64,000 nucleotides of DNA from Cladobotryum mycophilum (GCA_036429605.1 CM071589.1:3224001-3288000), one strand, 5' to 3'; counted from the first letter of the stretch, positions 1-14,057 are shown. Program-made: numbers and translations. Notes: generated by a model not told the origin, from the sequence alone.

Positions 1-107
1 CTGGCGGTGTCATCTTCGCCGAGTGCCTCGGTTTCTTCACCGTTGGCGAGATGATTGGCCGATTCAAGCTCATTGGCTACCGAGGCCAGACTGCTGCCCA
101 CCACTAA
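1..107 (+). CDS. ATP20: Mitochondrial F1Fo-ATP synthase subunit g, 3' end only
   Basis: Only the last 34 codons are in the window, read from base 3 to the TAA at 105-107. They contain the stretch FFTVGEMIGRFKLIGYRG, which is the C-terminal membrane segment of subunit g. This segment holds the GxxxG-like dimer region followed by the short basic tail. The subunit sits in the Fo sector of the inner mitochondrial membrane and is needed for ATP synthase dimers and crista shape. The upstream exons lie outside the window, so the start and intron count cannot be given. The family assignment rests on this short tail alone. Confidence 0.8.
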   Translation, partial: GGVIFAECLGFFTVGEMIGRFKLIGYRGQTAAHH

Positions 108-3100
108 AGCAGACGACCCTTGGATGACGAAATACCGGAAGAAAGAAGAAGAAGAAAAATTTACAGACTCGCTTTCGCCTACGAATCTAACGAAAGCTGA
201 TGCTGGTTGTCCCGATGTGTTGGAATGAAAAAGGGAGAAGGAGAAAAAACGGGAACTACGGGATAGACGGGGAGGAAACGGAATAGACTTGGGGTCCCCA
301 ACCTAGGCCGGCGAAGTGCCTGTTGGGGACTGAATAATGAGTGTGGAGGGACCCTATGATCGAGATCTCTTCTTCTTCCGACCCCCTCTCCAACAATCCT
401 GGAGAAGGGGAGGGGGTTCGAGGTTTTTTGGAACTTGGAGGTTCCCTCTTTCTCATGCTGTATCTGGGCTGTGAGCGCCATATAGTTGTATTCCCTTTGT
501 TATCACATGTACATCAGACGGCATGCTATAGCGAGCCCATGTTCTCACTTTTTCGCTTTTTGATCAAAAGTGAGGAGAGCGGCTAATGAGAAAAAAAAAA
601 GAGAAAAAAAAAGAGTCTTTTTGGATACTTGAAGCAAAGTATATCATCACCCTGCTGGTCTTGTGAGGACAACTTGCCTTTAATGAAATGTTCTTGTTCA
701 AAGGAAGACATTTAATCCTACGAGGGCATAACATGATGCCTGTTGGCAAATTGACTACGCTATACGGAGTAGACGTACCGATATTACTAGGAGCTTACTG
801 AAGATGTGGGTTCTAGAAGTTATATAGGGCAATGAACCGGTGATTTCATGTCACCGTTTGCCTAATCCACGGGAGAGCGGTTATAACGCGGCAATCCCAA
901 TCTGAGGCTCACTGGAGCGGAATGCATATTTTTTTCTTAGGCTGTCGTCCCAATGTTTGCCTTTTCTCATGCCGGTAGGTAGAAAAACCCACCCCTACTG
1001 CCTCATAGCTGGGCATCAAGACATACAGGCAGGCAGGCAGGCAGGCAGGCAGAAGCAAAAAGGCAGAAAGAAAAGAAAAAAAAGAATGGGTATCATGTAT
1101 GTAGTAACCGTACTTTGTTTTCCCTCGGCCATATCCTGAGTTGGATGGAAAGAGAAGAAAGGGTTGTATCCTTACCACCCATCCCCCCCTTTCATGTACT
1201 CTTTGCATCAAAGGTATCCCGTCTTCATGTACGTCTTTTCACCAGTCTATGCGTCTATGCGTATCCCTGCGTGTCTCGTGCTCCGTCTTTCTGCAACGTT
1301 TTAGGCAGGCAGGCAGGCAAATTTATAAATAGGGACACGACATGGGTCATGTGGACAAAATGTAATGAGCCTTTGTTGGTCGAGAGAAAAAGAGAAGGAA
1401 AGGGAAGGAGATGGAAGGGAAGTGCTATTCATATCCCTTCTCCTCGAAAACCTAACCAGCATCTCCCCCTCCCCCCACAGTGTCTGGAGAAAGGGGGAGA
1501 GGTCATCCATACATTGAATAAGAAAACCGAGCCACACTTCTCAAATCCTCCATACCCATCTCAAGGTTGCCATCTCTTGAAAAAGGAATATGATTCGTCC
1601 ATGTTCGTAACAACCCTCAAGGCACACTCAAAGGCACATACACCCTTTTCCCGCAACATAAAAAAGTACCCGAAGAAACGTCCTAACCGCCCGTACAACT
1701 ATAACAACAACCTATCGCCATCGAGCCCACTCCACCAACATCTCAAAGCCATGGCTACCCATTCAATGAAAGAAGATACTGTTGTCTCACTTCCACGCCC
1801 AAACCATGACCACGTCATGACACCGAAATTGCTTGGCAAAGGACCCTCGTCCATTCACCTCCATACCGAAATGTAGGCATCAACCAACATGCTTTTTCAG
1901 GGTTCCACAGCCAACATACCGAGTACCATTGACGTAACTAAGAAAGGAAGAAAAAAAAACTCTGATAAGTTGTTTGTTATCTCACATCCTCTCTACCCTG
2001 GGGTGAAAGTATCAATGGAAGTTACAGACCCAAAAGACTGGGGAGAGAACAAGGTCTCAAGGCAAACGTTCCCCCATGCAATCCTCCCTCCTTTTCCAGC
2101 CTGTCCCTGATAGCATGTTCCATAGGCCGGATGCCTCATAATAGGCCATCCTCCTTTCATTAGCGCCTTTCTATTTCCATATAGCAGTACATCCAACTGC
2201 TTCCATGCCATCCATTTCAGCCAACAAAGTTTGAACTTCCACAAACACACACCATAAACACGACATACAAGAATGGAAAGAAACAGAATGTTAAAGAGAG
2301 AGAAAAAGACAGGGGAAAAAGGAAGAAATAGTCGATGGAAGCAACAACACGCTGCCCCTTTCCTCCCTGCCAGCCTCGTGTGAGACACATACAAGGCACT
2401 AACTTTTCTGTAGCTGAACCTACCCCTCCAGTGCAAATATCCTTCAGCCAATCAATTGTCGGTGAAAATGCTTCTGCACCCTTCTTCCGCGGGGGAAACA
2501 ATCAAAGAAATGGGACAAAGAGGGCTGGACAAAAATGGGGGCCAATCGGCTTGTTCTGAAGCTGTGCCCCCGCAATGATGAATGGTTGCAATGTGAGATA
2601 TCATGTACTTCATAGAACTCTAGTTGAAAGCATATTGGACCGGTGAATTCCTGAACGCCGTTTATCTCTTTCAAGCCCGACAGCTGGTGACAATTGAGAT
2701 GTGAAAAGAACCTCTCTGATCAAAAGTCCACTATACCCTATGAGAGTCTGTTGAAAGTTAGTCGTCATTGGTGACTGGTGGCTCCGCGCTGAATGGGACC
2801 GAGTGGTGTGATGCGGAGATTTGCAAAGGTATTCGGGCGTTGAATGTGACACGAGATCTACCCTGCCTTGGCTATTGCTTTCCGCTCGCAGCAGCTAGCT
2901 ATGTCAACTGGCTTCGCAAGTCAAGGCAGTTTGTCCGGGGGTGAGACGTGAGCGAGTATCGGGACTGAAAGGGGAAAAGATGATAGTATCAAATCAAGAA
3001 ATGGGTTCGAAGCAGGCAGGCGCGTGGTTGTCGCAAGTGATGATCGTTGTAAAAAGCAGTAACCGTCGTATACTATAATTGATTCATGAAATTTTGTGGC

Positions 3101-3170
3101 CAAGTCGGCTACGCGAAAAGGTGCCGAGTTTCAGCTTTCAAAAGCTGCTAGTATAACCCTTGACAGGGCC
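108..3170. other. Intergenic stretch between ATP20 and the LaeA-like gene
   Basis: The two flanking genes converge here. The stretch starts with the 3' UTR of the subunit g gene. It holds two CAGG microsatellites (1026-1052 and 1303-1319), pyrimidine- and purine-rich tracts and one TACGGAGTA word (763-771). Open frames of 60-250 codons overlap on both strands without recognisable domains, splice structure or codon bias, and I regard them as chance. Confidence 0.7.
1026..1052. repeat. (CAGG)n microsatellite
   Basis: There are nearly seven perfect tetranucleotide units. A second, shorter tract of the same unit lies at 1303-1319. Both are intergenic. Confidence 0.95.
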
Positions 3171-4470
3171 TTATTTTTGTGCTGGCTTTTTGGCTGTCCA
3201 AACGTGGCTGCAAGCCAATCAGCAACAGTCTCTAGGAAAGAAGAGTTAGATGGAGGTTGACTTACAGAGTGCAATAGGAGTGATAGCGCAATATGCAAAT
3301 CTCCTTCTTCACCCGTTCACAGAGGTCCTTGACATCCTTTTGTGTCATGTTCATCTTCTCAATCATGGGCATCATGCTCATGGCCTCAAGGCCGAGACTA
3401 AAGCCGAGATTGAACCAACGGGCGACCTCGCGCATATGACGATCTGGAGACCAGGGGTTTACGTAACATCTAACCGTGGTCTCTTGAAAGTCAGTAAAGC
3501 CCGCTGCCTCCACCATGCGTTTGGTGTTTTCTGTTGATACTCTTGCACTCCGATTAAATCTATCCATAGCCCGAAGAAATAGGTCGGCCCACTCTCGCAT
3601 TGCAGATTCGACGGGGACATCATCACCCTCCCACCGGGGCGTCCAGTCGACCTCGAGTTGTTCCATGTAACCTCCTGGCTCAAGATGTCTGGATTTTGTT
3701 AGACCCAGCCAGAGCTGCATGTATAAAATTGAACTTACTCAAACATTTTGCTATACACATCAGGCCACTTGTCGCTTTGAATGCTGCCTAAGAGTAATCG
3801 CATGTGAATTAAATCGCAGTTCTTGAGTAGGGGATCCCAGGGGGTATCCTCAAGATCGAATTGTATCGTCGTTACGTTCCGGGGGATTCTGTTTGACATT
3901 CATTAGTTGCGATGATAACGCTCGGATTTCGGAATACTTACAGTGCTGGCTGGATTTGATTGAGGTCGACGGCCATGATTTCAGCATCTTTGACAAAACT
4001 GAGTTTTGTAAGTATACGCATTAGAATGAGGGGAATTGGATGGATGCTCACTCTTCGGCGACATTAATTGCCCATATACCTGTTCCTGTCCCAAGGTCCA
4101 TGATCCTTGGGCGCGTCTCCTTTTGCAGGGGGAACGAGAAAATCTTGTCTTCGCGAGCTACGAGAAAGAATTTGTGAAGGATATCTAGCCTGTTAAGTTC
4201 CTCCTAGAGAGGATGTTAGATCAAGTGAATTCTAATGAGGCAGCATACCGTGCGAACCTTGTCAATAGGAAAGAGATATTTTCCTTGCTTCCAAGAACCA
4301 TAGAAGCGACCATGCTCCCAGAACCCATCCTGGAGAATTCTCTCCTCGGGTTCATTTGCCGGCTCACTGACCGGTTCCCCAACTGTTAGTTGCAGCCTTG
4401 CGGATGAACCTGGAGATATGACTTGGGCTTGGGAGGGTGAAACACACCCGCTTCGAGACTTGGCGGCCAT
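3171..4470 (-). CDS. LaeA-like SAM-dependent methyltransferase
   Basis: Six exons join into one frame of 346 residues: 4470-4249, 4203-4052, 3998-3942, 3888-3739, 3688-3266 and 3207-3171. The introns are 45-58 bp. The N-terminus is low-complexity, followed by the family block around FWEHGRFYGSWKQGKYLFPI. Motif I, DLGTGTGIWAINVAEE, lies near residues 109-124 and binds S-adenosylmethionine. The LEPGGYMEQLEVDWTPRWEG block follows, and the protein ends in YHSYCTLHVWTAKK. LaeA/Lae1 proteins act in the nucleus with velvet proteins to regulate secondary metabolism and development. Whether this is the true LaeA orthologue or one of the many paralogues cannot be decided from sequence alone. The first donor is ambiguous: GTATGC after residue 74 is used here, and GTTCGC would shorten the protein by three residues. 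No biosynthetic cluster lies beside it. Confidence 0.85.
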
Positions 4471-6400
4471 GGCGGGTGTATTGGGGGTTTGGTCACGATG
4501 GCACGTTCAGAGTCCCGAGGGGAATGGTATCCAGGCAGTGGTGGGAAAATGGTTGTCCAGGGAGGCCGTGAGGGAACTCCTAGGTATCCAAGGGTGGTTT
4601 ATGGAAGAAGGGATTTGCTAGGTTCCAAGTTAGCATCAGCTCATATTAATATAGGAAGACGTATGAGATGAGGAACGCCACCTTAAGAAGCGATATGGGT
4701 AGGAGGCACTGAATGATGCTGTAAAAGTTCTGGAGAGTAGGAACGGTTGAGAGGGCTGTGTTGTGCGGTGGAGGAGGCAAATTGCCACTCCATGCGCAGC
4801 AACTTATAAGACAACGATGAAAAGGGCAATGACATGGAGAAAGATGAAGCAAGAGATGAAGGAATTGAATTTCGGGAGGAGCGTTGGTAGGTATTATATG
4901 TTACACGGTGTGTTCTGTAGGGGTAGCCCTGGCCTGGTTCATCCCGAAGCCCAAAGCCAAGATCCATTCCATGCTCACGCTGGCGACATGAATGGCTATG
5001 CTAAAGGGAACGACGAACGCAGCAATGTATTTGAGGACAGGAGCAATCGGACAATAACGGCCAGAGGCTACAAAATCCATAGACTGTGATGTAAGATAAA
5101 AGAAGGGCCTGAGCAAGGAGTACGTGCCAAGACTGGGGGAAGCCCAGCGTGTAGACAGGCAGGGACAACAACGGATAAGGGGGTAGCGAATGGGATATTT
5201 GCTGACAAGCAAACCAGATATGGACCAAGTTGAGGGCAAGTGGGATGTACTAATGCATGTAGGATACAGACAAGATAACTTACATCAATGGGATGTGGCG
5301 CCCGAGGGTTTTGAACAAGTCGTACGGGCACACAATGCAGGTCGCACCCCAGTGCGCCGCGACAAATGCCGTGGGGCAGAATAAGCGATTCTTTTGATGG
5401 ACCCTTTATTTTTTTTTAGATATTGTCGTAATTGGATTTTTGCCAGTGACTTTTTGCACTTGATGGATGCGGAACTCCCACCCTTGGCCGCCGTAGGTAA
5501 GTCTCTCTGTTTCTCTCGCCTGCTGATTCACAAGAGGCGTGGCTTATTGAGGAGGGAGGAGAAGAAGAGCCGGATGTCGTCGGCAATCCAGTTGCTCTGT
5601 CGTCAGGCCAGGGAACCCTCGCTATGCAAAACAGGGCAAGGTAAAATGAAAGAAAACCAGAATATGCAAAGGTATGGAAAATAATTGGCCCCGAGTTGAG
5701 GAACGGTTGCAAAAAGCCAAAATTCTCAGAAACCAGCTTCAAGGATAATAAGACCTGGACTTGAAGCACTAGCGATGGGGGGTTGGTGGCTCTTAAGATT
5801 AATTAGAGCGAGGGCCGGAGCCACTTCAGATCGCCCTTCGGGAGGAGCCAGGCAGTAAGAAATTAAAGAAGTAGACAAAGACAAAGAGCAAGACCTAGGC
5901 AGAGGGTCAAAAGTTCTCTTTCTTGTTTGGTCTTGTTTTGTTTTTTGTTCGTGTCGTTGGTTAATAGGTTCAGGTCGTTTTGTGTGCCACGATGTCCGAG
6001 TCTGGTTGGATTCACGCAGACCTGGCCTGACCCAGGACGAGAGACCTCAAGCAGAAATTCAAGGTCAAGGCCTGTCCCAAGAGGGTCTCGCTGGACCACT
6101 TTTCCCGAGGTGTGCGCTGATGCTGTTGAGCAATGGTGCGTCTGCGAGAGCGTGTGCGTGTGGCTAGAAGGTGAGGGCGAAAACGGGTGAAGATGGTATA
6201 CCCAACTTTTTTTAAGGAGCCCCAGAAAGGAGTATGCTTTGCGGGAAGCCAACAATAGTCTGCTTCACCGGTACAGAAACGGTGCAGAGCCTACAGTGGA
6301 GGCTAAAACGCAACGAGATTTAGTCTCTGTGACAGGCCTATTTTTTTTTTTTCTGTGGACACATCCAATAATGCTTGAGAGAAGGTTTCGATCCCTTAGG

Positions 6401-6485
6401 GGTGAGTGAGTGGGTGAGTGAGTGAGTGAGCGAGTGGGTGGTGGTGGTGGTGGTAAGAGAGTGTAAGGTAAGTAGGTAAGTAAGT
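6401..6485. repeat. Degenerate GTGA/GGT/GTAA simple-repeat tract
   Basis: GTGA units grade into GGT units and then GTAA units over about 85 bp. A (GGTATT)n tract follows at 6574-6600. All are intergenic. Confidence 0.9.
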
Positions 6486-6573
6486 AGCAGGTAGTGAGCG
6501 GTAGTAGCAGCCCTGGAGGCAAATCGGCAACCTAGGTACGGAGAAGGTATTTGGTGTGTTGGTATCGGTTTCT

Positions 6574-6600
6574 GGTATTGGTATTGGTATTGGTAGGTAG
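6574..6600. repeat. (GGTATT)n microsatellite
   Basis: Three perfect hexanucleotide units are followed by GGTAGGTAG. It is a short slippage repeat. Confidence 0.9.
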
Positions 6601-7037
6601 GTGCGAAGTAGTAGGTAAAAATGGTAAGATGGAAGTTGGTACCTGGTCGTCAAGGTACCTGATGGTGGGTGTGCCAGGTGGTGTGGCGCGTGTGTAGCAG
6701 CAACAGGAGCGGCATGGATGAGTGAAATGGATAAGGTGTGTATTGGATGGAGGGATGGGTGGATGAACAGATGTTATGTACGTGCATACATAGGTAGGTA
6801 CCTCATACCTAGTAGGTAGGGCAGTCTAGCTCAGTGAGTTGCAGGAAAAAGGGTGGGCAGCGGACAGACAGTGCACCGATAAACTGTTAGGGGACTGGGC
6901 TAGCCTGAAGTGATGTAACGAGTCGTCCCCTCCTGCGCTGTCCTGCGTCGTTTCGCCGCTTTGTATCCCCTGGCATCAGCTTGGTCCGTCTCTCTTGAAA
7001 AGCAGCTTGTTCTTCCTTCTCTATCAGCTTCTTGCTG

Positions 7038-7040
<3 letters not shown>

Positions 7041-7072
<32 letters not shown>
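7041..7072. repeat. (CTG)10 microsatellite
   Basis: Ten perfect CTG units are followed by a short CTCATG-type tract to about 7100. Translated, the tract gives poly-Cys, poly-Ala or poly-Ser in open frames that have no other coding support. Confidence 0.95.
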
Positions 7073-7073
<1 letters not shown>

Positions 7074-10000
7074 ATGCCACTCCTCATGCTCATGCTCATG
7101 CTGCTCTGCGCTCCGCGCCCACTGCCGTCCTTCTTCGCGCGTCGGTCTATTTCGTCTCGTTTCTCGGCCCGCTAGTCACTTTTCTACCTTCGGCAGGTGA
7201 ACAGGTATCCTCGTGGGTCTAAATTAGTCACTGCTACTGCTAATTTTCTGTAAGATTGGGCGTGGGGATGGGGCGTTGGAGTGTAGTGGCTACATGCCTA
7301 AGAGAAGCATGCTACATGTCTTCAGCAGTCAGAACCAACAGACCCAACCAACAACATTTTTAATAAGAGAGGGAGGAAGAGAAAAAAACTTGACAGGGCG
7401 GGCACGAACACTCCGTACCCTCGCCCGGTCGTCTCTTTCCTCTCTCGCTCACTCGCTCCTGTCTCTTCTTGTCCCTTGTCCCTTCATGGGCCGTCACTGC
7501 CAATTCTTTATTTAATGAGCACCAAAGGTAAGAGTACGTGTGTCCATCTCCATCTCCATCACCATTCTTCTCTTGCATCGAAGCGAGCGATCAAATCAAT
7601 CTACCAAGTACGGAGTACCAGATTGCTCTTTAGAGTTCTTCTTGCATTCGTTCTAGTGACTTCGGAGCAGATGCCAAAGAAGAACTTGATGGGATGGATT
7701 TATCCTCAAGCCCAGGCACTCGGTCAGTAGGGATGTGCGTCCATGCACGCCAGGTCACCCTTGCGAGTCATCCATCAACCACACCAACACACACACACCA
7801 CCACCACCTCTTCTGCTTTTCACTTTTATTTCTTTTTTCTCTCTTACTTGACTCTTTACTAGGGGTTAGGATTTTCTCAGCACACAGTGCCCCACACCCT
7901 TGAGGAACAGTCACTCCCCACGTCGTCTTTGTCGTCCCAAATATCCCCACCGTCCATTAATCATGGTAGTTGTCATGCCTTACCTTGCTGCTGGACACCC
8001 CCCCCCTCTCATCCCCATCTCAGAAGTGCAAAGACCCAAGAGAGCATAGACATGGTGAACATGGAACAGCTAACAGCAAGTACCATGCTCAGCGTCCGCA
8101 GCGGTCCCCTAGTGTTGCCCAATCTCTGAGGTAACTAGCGGCTGGCCCTTTAGTGCCCGCTGCTGGTGCGTTGCTTGGTGGGTGTCGGAATGGAGACGTT
8201 CTCAACGGGCTAGGGTTCCCGCCAGCCCTGTGAGCCAACAAACACCTCCTCCCGAGTTGTGAGTGAGGTCATTGCCCTCTGTCGTCCGTCCACTCCGCTC
8301 GCCGCCTTGTCCTGTTCCTCCGTCGAATTGTCTTTCAAATGGTCCATTGGGAATGCATATCTGCGCCAAGACACCTAATCTTGATGTGCAATCAAAATAA
8401 AACTCCGCTGTCATTCTGGGTGATGCTCTGCCCAAAACCTGAGAACTAGTAGTTGGAGGTGTGGCGCCGGCATGCATCAATATGTATTTTGCACCAACCA
8501 CTTTACATGCCACCAGACGAGGTGCAGTTACATGTGGCAGCAAAACCTCCTCGCAACTATTCCCACTTCTACCCCTTGTGGACTTCCGACCCTCAGATGG
8601 CACAATATAAGTGTGCCCATCATTAATGTCACGAAGCTAGGGTTAATAACGGAGGCCTACTGGGGACTCTCAAGGGCCGACCAGCCCCGGCCAGACCTAG
8701 TCCTCGAATGTCCATCAGTTTCCTCGTGGGCACGAGAGTTGACAGTCACAGTCTGGTGGTTGCCACAAGTATGGGGTGCCTGAACAATGCGCGGTGGCAA
8801 ACCAGTAATTTTGTGGCAGTGCTCTCGGGTCCAGCGTCTTAGAACAGGCAGATGCCAAATTCCCCAGCCTACCTCGACGCCAAGAACAGTTACTCGCAAA
8901 ATCAATGTACACCGTCGGTACCGAAGCCGGCTTGGTTTATAATGCCATCTTGACTGTGTGCTGGTTACGGAGTATAGCCGCTGTCATTTCTACCGTGTTC
9001 CGTAGTTTGCTTGGTATTGTCTTGAAGTTGCTGACCAGTGAGTGGTAGGAAGCTATCGTCGATGTTCTCAGTTTCTTGCATCATCTTGTTCTGGAACGGA
9101 TGCATGCGATCCGAAGGCCTGCAATAATAATGACGGCACTCACTGGCTCCTCCGGGGCGACCCGCTCCTTTCTGTTCATAGTAGGGTGGATACGGCAAAA
9201 TGGAGACAGGCCAGACTGGTAGTGTTGCATTGGTGCCACCACCATGCAAAGCACAATGTAGGTACGGAACCATTCGACTCGAACCCCCCTTTTTTGGCCA
9301 TTCTCTGTGGTTTCGGTAGTCCATGTGAAGCACCATCACATCGGCAGATCCACGCAAGTACATTACCTGACCTTAACTGACTTTGCGTACAGTAAAAAAA
9401 AACAAATCTATACATGTATGTACTATGGTTGTACGCATATACGTACATGAGCCTTGCGGCGTACAGTATTTCTACATTCCTTTGTCCCGCCACAGAAGTG
9501 ACCATGCTCTTCTGGTGCGTAACCCGCGATCGACAGGTTCAACGGAAACTCATCGTCGTGCAAAGGTTTTTACCCGCCACAGTCGCACGCTTGGATCCAG
9601 CTTTAGCGCCAGCGCCGGCGCCAAACCGACCTCCGCTGTTCTTCGTATGCACGTCCGAACGTCGATGGCTTGTGGCCGACTTTTTGCCCAACGTTTCTCT
9701 GCCTTTGGGAACACTTTCAACACTAGAGGAGGCCCATTATGCGACCGCGCATTATTCACGCACCGCGTGTACAAGTACATGCACTATCCAAATCCATTCC
9801 ACATACGGAGCACAAGGGGCTCATATTTCAGGCGTCGCAGTGGCAGTCGATCAATAGATGACTGGCGCGCGGGTGCATCGCCGGCCACCTCTTTACCAAG
9901 TGTTCGGCGATGATGCTACCACATCTATCCACAAAGAGTAATTAGGTCAGTAGAATACCTGCCCGAACGCTACTAGGTAGGTAGAGCAGTTCACCGTACA

Positions 10001-13000
10001 TAATACACGCATGCTTGCAAAGGATCCGCCATCAATGGAGACTCTTCCTACGCCTGTTTTTAGTGAGATCACAGGCCTCATATAAGACGGCCCTATCCGT
10101 AGCCTCTGCTTCACTGAAACCTGGGAGTCAAAGCGGTACCGACAGTAAGGTCGCTAATATCGATCCAAGGCCCATTCGGGGTTCAAAACCAAGGTCGGCT
10201 GAGTTTAAGCCTGTCATGATGTGAAACATGAAGTATTAAATTTGCTGGACCAGAAGCGGTTTTGTCTACAACCAACAACCATGTGCTTGATGTTCTGGTG
10301 CAACAAGAGTGCATTCATTACTACAGCTTGTACAAGTGAATCATCACCAACTTGTGGTTGATTTCTCCTATACTTTCCTCTCTTGTGTACAGGCACTTGT
10401 CATCGCCTTTTTTTTTTTTTTTGGAACAAATCATGGTAGGAGCCACTTGCTCTGCGTAACTCCCTCCTTCAATGGCAACCGCTCCTTGATAAAGTATTCT
10501 TTTTTTAGTGCGAAGAAAGAAGTCAAATAGCGGTCATCGACGCAGCAGGACGGCACTGCCAACAACAACAAACAGCTGCATTCAATGTGCATAGAGTTGG
10601 AAGGAGGTGTCTCCCACTACTTCGTACTTCTCAGCAGTACCCCCTCCCATCTGCGATCTTGTCTTCTTCACCACCACCACCACCACCCGACCTCCTACCT
10701 TGGTACTTTCTTTTTCCTTCTCCTCGCTTCTTCGCTTTAATTCTCCCGCGAGATTGCATTACCCAAGAAAAAGAAGCCCCTGTTTGTCGGCCTTTTTTTC
10801 ACTCGTGCAGCTAGCCTACTGCGGTGCAACGCTTACGTCTCATGATCCATCCGCTTCGAGACGACTTCCCAAGATGTGGCTGCATGAGACCGTGGGTCCA
10901 CCAACACTTGTGTCAGTACCACCGTCAGTCTGCGTATGTACTCCGTCCAGTCCGTCCCACAACATCACTTCAACATCCCAGAGCCAACACTTGTTCCCAG
11001 CAGTAGCCTGGTGTCTGATCGTCCATGAATTGCACTTGCTCATTGTTGATAGCCACCTTACCATTTCAGGTGACCCCGGGGAGCGAGGCGCAAAGAGACA
11101 AGACGGACTTAAGACGAGAGAGCAACAGCACATTAGGGGCGACGACTCCAAAATGTACCTGCAGGACTCTGGGTGGACTGCCAGGAAGAGCATCACATCT
11201 CTACGTCATCAGTGACTTGCCACCATTGCCTCAATGCTTTTGGCTGGAACCCTGAAGCTTCTGCCTCGACGAATTACCTCGGCGCCATGGAGCGATCATC
11301 TTCAATCCGCCATATCTGTGACACGAGAGTAAATCGTATTGAGTTATAAACGACCATCGCATTTGCTTTGTTCATATTATCTGCTGGATAATTAGGTAGC
11401 CTACCACTGCCACGCCTAGGAGGGGGAAGAACGACGAGAAGCTCCATATAATGGCCCGACCCATGTGTCTAGGGAACTAACAATACACCACCCCTTCAGC
11501 AGCCCCAACCAATTAGAGACTCGGTTCTCCTCGATATTATTGTTTTTTTCCCTTCGTTATCGATGTACCATCATTTTTACCTCTCCTTCCGTGTCTCTCT
11601 TTTGGCCTTTAGACTACAGCAAAACATGCGGTCTCTGAGACTGGTTATGACTTGTGGTATATTTACTTATTCAGTCCACCGCTACAATCCAGGATCGACA
11701 CCAGTCCAACCGAATTGACCATCCCCACCACGGTTTCAGCAATGGATTTGTTTATTTCACGAGATGAGCCAGAACGTTAGGTCAAATGTGGCTGCATCAT
11801 ATCAACCCCTGGGTCTGTTGTTCTATTGGGATTTCCAATTTTAAAGGGCGTCTTCCAAAAGGGGGTTGCCGAACGTCTCACATGGTAAACCTCTCGACGG
11901 AAGCCAGAGTCATAGCGACCGCGCCGTTTTCTTCGATAATGATTGATACCTAACCAACGTTATACATCAAAGAGGCTGCCGGTGATAATCAAGCAGTGGG
12001 ACTCAATGAATATGTTCAGCTGTTTTCTTCGGCCGAGAAAGTCATGGGAGATTTGGTCAATGGAAGACGGACACGTGCAGTCCTTTAATGCCCCGAAACA
12101 TGACCGATTCATCCATCCGAATGGATTGTCTCAACACTACCTGCGCCCAAGGTGAGGTCTGTCCCTTTCATCGGAACCAGTATCAGGTGATGTACCCCTG
12201 AACCCTGCAATATTCCGCTGTATCCGCCATTTCGGGTCTTGGGAATCTCTCTACCGGGAATTGTTGATATCCTCAACCTCGACGCTTTCCCTCACCGTAG
12301 AAGGCACCCGATCGGTCGGAACCTTTCAGAGCCCAATTATTATAAACGATACCTAGGTAAGTTAGTATATCATAGGGTGTGAATTCAAGAATGCAGCAGT
12401 TCGACTTCAATGGTAGTTCAACATTCTGCAAAGATACGGTGCTCGGACGCTCCGGGACCTCGTTCATCACTTCTTATCCATACCAAGTTCACCTAGACCA
12501 GCACCTAGAGTACTACGGTTCAGTTTAATCACTAAACAACAAACCTCACGGCCAACTTGGTACATTGCCATTCTCAGACACATTTCATACGCTTGCAGGT
12601 CCACAAGACACCCGTCGTTGGAAAGCGTGAGTGTGATTGGCGTGCCACCATTTGATGTGCAATATTGCTGCACAAAGCGAAACCGCCTTGTTGGCTCAAG
12701 CTCTTCCCACAGTCCCGGTCCTTGGTCGGCAATCTCGTCGATTAATGGGACAAGACTGGGGTGGTCTGTATTGGGACAACAAGATGGTGGAGAAAGGGGT
12801 GGGTATGATAACGACACTTGTTGTGTACCCCAGACCTTTGTATCAACAACACGATTGAGAGAGCCAAGTACGTATCATCATGTGAGATTAAAACTGCTTA
12901 ACCGATTGTTCGGTCGGCTGCTGGTCTGAGAAGAAATACAGCCCTCCACCGTTGGTTTCTAATGCTGGAGCTAATGGGTTTGCAGTGACAGCATATTCAA

Positions 13001-14057
13001 CTTTGTTGATTTCACAGTGACGAAATACATTCCTCCTTCTTCAATCTACAATAGTGCTAAAGATGAGATCGGCCATTTCCCGATGATGGTTAGTAGCGAC
13101 TGACTCGCACCATTGCCCAAGCAGATCCAACACGGGAAGTGCCTCTACTCAGAACAGGTTGCTAGCTGACTCCACAGTGTCTTGCTCTGCAATGTCTTGT
13201 TGGTCTGGAGTGCTGCGTTTTGTCTTAGTCAACATTTACTCCGAATTTCATGTCATGTTTGCTTTTCTGACGAGGAGGCTGCCTTCTCGCCACGAGGCCC
13301 AAGTGTGGCCAGAGACCCGATCCGCCTGTGCGATTAATAGTACAACAATCGAATCAATCGTTTACGGGCACCGCAATCCGTGGCTTCGTCAAATTTCTGT
13401 CATTGTCAGAGATTGCATGGACCGTCGACTCTGGCGTCTGAGAGCCATGTCTTACCCAGTAGTGGATGGGGCAGCTGCGAGCACTACAGCAAACCTGGAT
13501 CCATGTCCCTCTTTCATCTGCATGTACAAGTACAGCCACGTCTTTCCCCCTCCTTCAAATCAAAACTCCTGGACCCCGGACGGTCTGACATTCCCTGTTG
13601 ACTTGTTGCATGCATCTGCACCAGGCCCCACTTAGCGCTCTCCGGTGAACCAGACTGTCGGGACGACACCACACATACCAAGGGGTGTGCGAAATTGCGC
13701 TTTCAAGGTTCAAAGTCACCGGCTGAAATGACGAATTCGACAGCATGAAAGTACTACAAGGTGCACTCCATCCCTGGTTTTCCATCCTTCGCGGCACACG
13801 GCAACAGAGTTCGACCACTCCGGAGGCTCAATGGCTGTCCGGGTCTCCCACATCCTTGTTACCCCAAGAGTTAATTGCCACAACATATGCTGTCCTCCTC
13901 TCCTGTTTTCGTGTTTGAAGGGCAGCTGGTCCTTTACATCCCTGTATGGCAATGACTTTCCTTCTTTATCTGTACTAGATGTCGGGTCGAGGCATACGGG
14001 TGCTTCTTTATTGACGCCCCAAATACCAGAGGGTGAGTGAGACGACCCGGCCACATC

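Noticed and set aside
1115..1876. A 253-codon open frame on the plus strand
   Set aside because: It runs through a CAGG repeat and purine-rich tracts, has no ATG start at its listed end, no domain and a basic low-complexity product. It is probably chance.
9230..9300. A tRNA B-box-like GGTTCGAGTC on the minus strand
   Set aside because: No matching A box or cloverleaf could be drawn upstream. Other GGTTCRA words in the window also lack a partner.
9383..9913. A 176-codon open frame in the first gene desert
   Set aside because: No recognisable domain, overlapping frames of similar length on other frames, Arg/Ser-rich content and no splice support.
10607..11215. A 202-codon open frame on the plus strand
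   Set aside because: It begins in a CCA/ACC repeat, is Ser/Thr/Pro-rich and is overlapped by antisense frames. No family resemblance is seen.
12467..12817. A 116-codon open frame on the minus strand with protein-like composition
   Set aside because: The middle looks more protein-like than its neighbours, but no family, start context or splice partner could be found. It is worth a homology search but not listed as a gene.
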